In this document: positions 32,807-36,732 of the stretch, piece after piece
Position numbering within the stretch: position 1 is the first letter of the stretch
How the letters are laid out: the number at the start of each line of letters is the position of its first letter
DNA from: AP-16 sp036395835
GTDB taxonomy: Bacteria; Pseudomonadota; Alphaproteobacteria; Rhizobiales; Xanthobacteraceae
DNA length: 36,732 nt
Direction of reading: 5' to 3'
Assembly: GCA_036395835.1 (NCBI GenBank)
Contig: DASWCW010000024.1
Location: 1 to 36,732, forward strand
The notes under the pieces: model-generated
Told to the model about the DNA's origin: nothing
Databases searched by the model: none
Seen by the model: the letters and a program-made list of their open reading frames with translations, nothing else
Translations under genes and position numbers: made by a program

Positions 32807-33409
32807 TCAGGCGATCCGGCCGGGCAATCCCGCGATGGCGCGCAAGATGCCATGAACCTGGGCCCGGGCGGAATCGAGCCCTCCGGAGCTATCCACCACG
32901 AAATGCGCGCGCCGGCGTTTTTCCACATCGGGCAGCTGCTTCGCAAGAATGGCCTCGAGCTTCGATTCGGTCATGCCCGGGCGGCCAAGCACACGGTCGC
33001 GCTGGGCCTGTGGCCCGGCCGAGACCACCACGACGGCATCGACGCGTTTTTCCGCGCTGGTCTCGAACAAAAGCGGGATATCGAGCACGACCACGGGCTC
33101 GCCGCGGCCGGCGGCTTCGGCCAGGAACTTGACCTCCGATTCGCGCACCAGCGGATGAATGATCGCCTCGAGCCGGCGAATCGCCGCCGGATCCTCGAGC
33201 ACGCGCGCGGCGAGCTTCGTCCGGTCGACCTTGCCGGACCGCGTGGTCCCCGGGAACGCCGCCTCGATCGCGGAGGCCGCCTCGCCCTCGTAGAGGCGAT
33301 GCACCGCGCCATCCGCATCGTGGACCGGGATGCCGGCCTCGGCAAAGAACCGCGCCGCCGTCGATTTGCCCATCCCGATCGAGCCGGTGAGACCGAGCAC
33401 AAACATCAT
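32807..33409 (-). CDS. coaE: Dephospho-CoA kinase
   Basis: A 200-residue P-loop kinase for the last step of coenzyme A synthesis. The Walker A motif GLTGSIGMGKST is near the start, followed by VHDADGAVHRLYEG, IIHPLVRE and VLDIPLLFET, all family signatures. Two adjacent ATG codons stand at the start; the first overlaps the aroE stop as ATGA, indicating translational coupling. Length is standard. The longer frame extending to 33499 lies inside aroE and is not part of the gene. Confidence 0.98.
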   Translation of the reverse strand: MMFVLGLTGSIGMGKSTAARFFAEAGIPVHDADGAVHRLYEGEAASAIEAAFPGTTRSGKVDRTKLAARVLEDPAAIRRLEAIIHPLVRESEVKFLAEAAGRGEPVVVLDIPLLFETSAEKRVDAVVVVSAGPQAQRDRVLGRPGMTESKLEAILAKQLPDVEKRRRAHFVVDSSGGLDSARAQVHGILRAIAGLPGRIA

Positions 33410-34275
33410 GCACCCGTATTTGCAGCTTTTTGGGCGCCGATGTCGGCCTCCAGCAGGGCACGCAATTCCGGCGTGATCTGCGGGGTTGCGCCGAACCAAC
33501 GGGCGAAACCCGGGACCGCCTGATGCATCAGCATGCCGAGCCCGTCCGCGACACGATGGCCGCGCAGCTCGGCCGCGCGCAGCAGCGCGGTTTTCAGCGG
33601 GACGTAATTGATATCGCAGACGACCGCCTCAGGATGGAGCGCTTTAAGATCGATATCCAGGGTCGGCTGTCCCGTTGCTCCGAGCGAGCTGGCATTGGCG
33701 AGAAGCCGCGCTTGCGGCAACAGCCGCTCGATCTCGGACAGCGGGTGGGCGGTTGGTTTCTCGCCGAAATGCCTGACGAGCGCCCGCGCTTTTTCCGGCG
33801 TGCGGTTTACCACGGCGACGTCGAGGCCACGGTTGAGCAATCCATAGACAAGTGCGCGCGCCGCGCCGCCGGCCCCGATCACCAGCGCCAGCCCCCGATC
33901 GTCCCAGCCGGACGCGGATTGGTCGAGATGCGCCAAAAATCCGAGGAAATCGGTATTGCCGCCGACGAGCCGATCGCCTTCATACCACACGGTATTGACC
34001 GCGCCGATCGCCTCGGCCGGCCCCTCGCGATGATCGACCAGCCGAAATGCGGCGTCCTTGTGCGGCGTGGTGACATTGCCCCCGACGTATCCATGGCCGG
34101 CAAGGTTGCGGAAAAAGTCGGGAAACGCCTCGGGCGCAATGTCCATGAGCTCGTAAGCACCGCTCAGTCCCAAGCTTCGCAGCCAATAATTGTGAATCAT
34201 CGGAGAGCGGGAATAGGCCACGCGATGCCCCATGACGCAGGCCTTGCGCGTGCGGAGCTCGGCCGATCCGGTCAT
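33406..34275 (-). CDS. aroE: Shikimate dehydrogenase
   Basis: A 289-residue NADP-dependent shikimate dehydrogenase of the aromatic amino acid pathway. The shikimate site is VAYSRSPMIHN plus GGNVTTPHKDAAF with the catalytic Lys/Asp pair; the NADP-binding loop is VIGAGGAARALVYGLL, followed by NRTPEKA. The C-terminal MLMHQAVPGFARWFG closes the substrate site. It overlaps maf and coaE by four bases on either side, so the three form one coupled unit. The start at 34275 is fixed by the overlap. Confidence 0.98.
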   Translation of the reverse strand: MTGSAELRTRKACVMGHRVAYSRSPMIHNYWLRSLGLSGAYELMDIAPEAFPDFFRNLAGHGYVGGNVTTPHKDAAFRLVDHREGPAEAIGAVNTVWYEGDRLVGGNTDFLGFLAHLDQSASGWDDRGLALVIGAGGAARALVYGLLNRGLDVAVVNRTPEKARALVRHFGEKPTAHPLSEIERLLPQARLLANASSLGATGQPTLDIDLKALHPEAVVCDINYVPLKTALLRAAELRGHRVADGLGMLMHQAVPGFARWFGATPQITPELRALLEADIGAQKAANTGA

Positions 34276-34880
34276 GCGGCGAGCCAGCCTTCGCGGCGGA
34301 AAAACCCAAGGAGCGCAAGCAACGGCAGGCCGAGAATGCCGAAATGATCGCCTTCGATCCGTTCGAACAGCTGAATCCCGGCTCCCTCCACCTGATACCC
34401 GCCGACGCTCTTGGTCACCGCCGAGCCGGCGAGGTCGAGATAGGATTCCAGGAAAGGCGCCGAGAACGCGCGCATCGTCAGACGAGCGCGATCGACCGCC
34501 TCGAACAGGACGGCGTTGTCGCGCACCAGCGCTGCCGCGCAATTCAGCTCATGCGTGCGTCCGGAAAGCGCGAGCAGCTGCTCGCGTGCGCCAGCGCGGT
34601 CCCGCGGCTTGGAGAACCGTCGCCCGTCAAGCGCGAGGATCTGATCGGCACCCAGAACCACGCGCCCAGGGAGCTTGACGGCCACTTTGCGGGCCTTCTC
34701 GCGAGCGAGCAGAGCCGCAATCGCATTCGGCTCGGCATCGGCGGACTGCGCTTCGTGCGCGCGCTCATCGAGTTCGGCCGGGATCGGCTCTACCGGTATG
34801 CCGGCGGCTTCCAGCATCGTGCGCCGAATCCTGCTGCCCGAAGCAAGAACGAGCGCAGAGCCATGAAGCCACAATCCCAT
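34272..34880 (-). CDS. maf: Maf-family nucleotide pyrophosphatase
   Basis: A 202-residue Maf protein, a house-cleaning pyrophosphatase acting on modified or excess nucleoside triphosphates. The N-terminal motif reads LVLASGSRIRRTMLEAAGI (family usual S-x-S-P-R-R), then VLGADQILALDGRRFSKPRD with the catalytic Asp, and SVGGYQVEGAGIQLFERIEGDHFGILGLPL. The replacement of the usual SPRR by SRIRR is a small deviation that may affect substrate choice. It follows ppsR by five bases and overlaps aroE by four. The start at 34880 matches homologues; the longer frame is unsupported. Confidence 0.96.
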   Translation of the reverse strand: MGLWLHGSALVLASGSRIRRTMLEAAGIPVEPIPAELDERAHEAQSADAEPNAIAALLAREKARKVAVKLPGRVVLGADQILALDGRRFSKPRDRAGAREQLLALSGRTHELNCAAALVRDNAVLFEAVDRARLTMRAFSAPFLESYLDLAGSAVTKSVGGYQVEGAGIQLFERIEGDHFGILGLPLLALLGFFRREGWLAA

Positions 34881-34885
34881 GGTTT

Positions 34886-35725
34886 TTAGGACACGGGCTG
34901 GCGCCGGCGCTCGACAAGGAGTGCCAGCACGGCCGCGGCAGTTTCCTCGATCGAGCGCCGGGTCACGTCGATCAGCGGCCAGTTGTGCTTGGCGCAAAGT
35001 CTCCGCGAAAACGCTACTTCTTCGGCAACGGCCTCCCGATCGACATAGAGATGATCATCCCGATGAGCTTTTATGCCGAGCAGCCGATTCTGCCGGATCT
35101 GGACGATGCGCTCGGGACTGGCAAACAGGCCGACCACCAACGGGCTCTGCAACGCCTCGAGCGAGAGTGCCACCGGCACGCCGGGCACGAGGGGCACGTT
35201 GGCAGTCTTCACGCCGCGATTGGCCAGATAGATCGAGGTCGGTGTCTTGGACGTGCGGGACACTCCCACCAGAACCACCTCGGCGTGTTCCAGGTCTTCG
35301 GTGTGCTGGCCGTCGTCGTGGAGCATGGTAAAATTCAGTGCGTCGATGCGCTTGAAATATTCGGCATTGAGTGTGTGCTGCGCGCCGATGCGGGCTGTCG
35401 TTTCGGTGCCGAGGTAGGATTGGAACAGGCTCAGCACCGGCCCGAGGATATTCAGATACGGCACGCCGAATTCCCGGCATTTCGTCTCCAGCCGCTCCAA
35501 GAGCTCACGGTCGAGCAACGTGTAGAGCACGATCCCGGGCGCGGCCTCCACTTCGTTCAGGACCCGGTCGAGCTGCCGCTGGCTGCGGACCAGCGGATAG
35601 ATGTGCTCGATCGGAGTTACGGTGACGTACTGGGCGGCCGCCGCACGGGCGACCGTGATCAGCGTCTCGCCGGTAGCGTCCGAGACAAGATGGAGGTGGA
35701 AATAGCTTCCGGGACGGTTCGACAT
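34886..35725 (-). CDS. ppsR: Pyruvate, phosphate dikinase/PEP synthase regulatory protein
   Basis: A 279-residue DUF299 (PPSR/PDRP) protein, a bifunctional ADP-dependent kinase and phosphorylase that controls PEP synthase or pyruvate phosphate dikinase by threonine phosphorylation. Motifs include FHLHLVSDATGETL at the start, the P-loop-like GVSRTSKTPTSIYLANRG, and KTANVPLVPG. Length is typical. The start at 35725 (MSNRPG) is the one just before the conserved region; upstream codons are in the presumed origin region. This gene is the RP001-type neighbour of oriC and hemE in alphaproteobacteria. Confidence 0.96.
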   Translation of the reverse strand: MSNRPGSYFHLHLVSDATGETLITVARAAAAQYVTVTPIEHIYPLVRSQRQLDRVLNEVEAAPGIVLYTLLDRELLERLETKCREFGVPYLNILGPVLSLFQSYLGTETTARIGAQHTLNAEYFKRIDALNFTMLHDDGQHTEDLEHAEVVLVGVSRTSKTPTSIYLANRGVKTANVPLVPGVPVALSLEALQSPLVVGLFASPERIVQIRQNRLLGIKAHRDDHLYVDREAVAEEVAFSRRLCAKHNWPLIDVTRRSIEETAAAVLALLVERRRQPVS

Positions 35726-35743
35726 GCAAAGCCGGGTAAAACG

Positions 35744-35752
35744 TGTGGATAG
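35744..35752 (-). promoter_or_regulatory. DnaA-box-like site
   Basis: TGTGGATAG differs at one position from the reverse complement of the consensus TTATCCACA. It lies 18 bases upstream of the ppsR start within the candidate origin. Confidence 0.55.
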
Positions 35753-35971
35753 TCGGGGAGGAGGCCACGCCTGAAGCGGCGGCGCAAGCGGTGCGGCTGC
35801 CAACGTGCCAGAAATGGGCTCGGCTCTTCACAGGGCAAGGGAGCGGGAGAACGCAGAACGGGAAAGCTCCGGCAGGTGGTGAAATCCTTTCAAGTCCGTC
35901 GCTGGTGCTCTATTCTCGTTATCGGGCAATAACTTAGTGAATATGGGCGATCTGTGGAGATCGTCGGATCA

Positions 35972-35980
35972 TGTGCAGAA
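35972..35980 (-). promoter_or_regulatory. DnaA-box-like site
   Basis: TGTGCAGAA differs at one position from TGTGNATAA. A weaker relative, TGTGGAGAT, lies 19 bases to the left in the same orientation. Confidence 0.45.
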
Positions 35981-36076
35981 CGCTTGGATGCAGTGTTGAA
36001 AGAAAGAAGTGAGTCAAATCAACCGCCTAAAAGCTAAAGAACAAGAGTCTTAAAAGATTTATTGCAGGAAGACGGC

Positions 36077-36732
36077 GTGAACGAGACCAGGCAGGTAAAA
36101 CCCCTTCTCGAGGCGCTGGATGGCAGAGCACAGCCCATCCCACCGATCTGGCTGATGCGCCAGGCCGGAAGGTATTTGCCGGAATATCAGGCGCTGCGTA
36201 AACAGGCGGGCGGATTTCTGGAACTCTGTTTCCGGCCCAAGCTTGCGGCCGAGGCGACCTTGCAGCCGGTGCGTCGGTTCGGCTTCGATGCGGCGATCGT
36301 CTTCTCGGACATTCTGGTGATCCCGCATGCGCTCGGCCAGCGGGTTGAGTTCGACACCGGCGAGGGGCCGCGGCTTGAACCTCTCGGCGATTCCGCATCG
36401 GTCGAGCGATTGCGCGCGGAACTCGACCAAGACGCGCTAGAGCCGGTGTACGAGACCATTCGGCTCGTAAAACCGGCGCTGCCCCCGACCGTGGCGCTGA
36501 TCGGATTTTGCGGCGCACCCTGGACGGTTGCCACCTACATGGTGGCCGGACGCGGCACCGAGGGCCAAGTACCTGCGCGACGCTTGGCGCTAGAGAATCC
36601 GGGGACCTTCGACAAGCTGATCGATCGGCTGATAGCCGGATCGATCGAGTATCTGGTGCGGCAGTTCCGGGCGGGCGTCGATGCGGTGCAGATCTTCGAT
36701 ACCTGGGCCGGAGTTCTCGGACCTCGTGAGTT
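36077..36732 (+). CDS. hemE: Uroporphyrinogen decarboxylase, 5' part
   Basis: The first 218 residues of HemE, which decarboxylates uroporphyrinogen III to coproporphyrinogen III in heme synthesis. The signature PPIWLMRQAGRYLPEYQ near residue 20 contains the conserved Arg residues that bind the substrate carboxylates; FDAAIVFSDILVIPHALG holds the catalytic Asp, and GFCGAPWTVATYMV and FDTWAGVL follow. The gene runs off the window. It starts with GTG at 36077, with AGGAAG five bases upstream. It diverges from ppsR across the candidate origin. Confidence 0.97.
   Translation, partial: MNETRQVKPLLEALDGRAQPIPPIWLMRQAGRYLPEYQALRKQAGGFLELCFRPKLAAEATLQPVRRFGFDAAIVFSDILVIPHALGQRVEFDTGEGPRLEPLGDSASVERLRAELDQDALEPVYETIRLVKPALPPTVALIGFCGAPWTVATYMVAGRGTEGQVPARRLALENPGTFDKLIDRLIAGSIEYLVRQFRAGVDAVQIFDTWAGVLGPRE

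Larger units (their letters stand above)
35726..36076. other. Candidate chromosome replication origin (oriC)
   Basis: This 351-base gap divides the divergent genes ppsR and hemE. In Caulobacter and Rickettsia the chromosome origin lies next to hemE, in this same setting. The sequence shows TGTGGATAG (35744-35752, one mismatch to the DnaA box TGTGGATAA), TGTGCAGAA (35972-35980, one mismatch to TGTGNATAA) and a weaker TGTGGAGAT (35953-35961). The two right boxes are 19 bases apart in the same orientation. An AT-rich tract, roughly 35996-36066, contrasts with the GC-rich surroundings and could be the unwinding element. An IHF-like AATCAA-N4-CTA lies at 36017-36029. Promoters of both genes must also be here. 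Confidence 0.65.

Noticed and set aside
1..36732. CRISPR arrays, rRNA genes, complete insertion sequences or prophage
   Set aside because: No regularly spaced repeats, rRNA sequence, transposase or phage structural genes were seen on either strand.

Overview
The window is GC-rich chromosomal DNA from an alphaproteobacterium, most likely order Hyphomicrobiales (Bradyrhizobium, Rhodopseudomonas or Pseudolabrys-like). This rests on gene order and protein style: the block hemE | ppsR-maf-aroE-coaE-dnaQ | secB-fxsA | tim44-mltA-smr | hslVU | hisB-DUF2628-hisH-hisA-hisF-hisE-coaA is a conserved arrangement near the chromosome origin in this group. No database search was possible, so all identifications come from recognised motifs and family resemblance.

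Layout. 1-1316 holds the 3' part of a ComM/YifB ATPase and an SGNH hydrolase. 1364-3330 holds an outer-membrane beta-barrel gene, a terminator-bearing gap and a conserved gene of unknown function. 3704-5332 holds a 1-Cys peroxiredoxin and a membrane protein, then a palindromic intergenic repeat (5350-5473). 5532-9639 is an eroding stretch: a SELENBP1-type methanethiol oxidase, a decapitated TacT-like acetyltransferase, an HxlR regulator, a VC0807-family pseudogene and a duplicated DUF6328 membrane protein. 9763-17808 is the most unusual part: three related, unusually long LysR regulators, two paralogous ~100-residue proteins of unknown function, an orphan branched-chain-type binding protein, and a lower-GC segment with the third LysR and two GNAT-like proteins, followed by an isochorismatase-like hydrolase and a small protein.

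18189-20432 encodes a hybrid histidine kinase. From 20482 onward the window is core: pantothenate kinase, the late histidine genes, the HslVU protease, a small BrnT/HTH toxin-antitoxin-like locus inserted between hslU and smr, then cell-wall, export, replication and cofactor genes up to the divergent ppsR/hemE pair.

The ppsR-hemE gap (35726-36076) has near-consensus DnaA boxes and an AT-rich tract. It lies where oriC sits in Caulobacter and Rickettsia (next to hemE), so it is a good origin candidate. Most core genes to its left read leftward, away from it, as expected for leading-strand genes.

The best candidate for something undescribed is the LysR plus small-protein region (9763-14289) with the adjoining low-GC LysR/GNAT segment (about 14290-16860). 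Its function cannot be derived from sequence alone.
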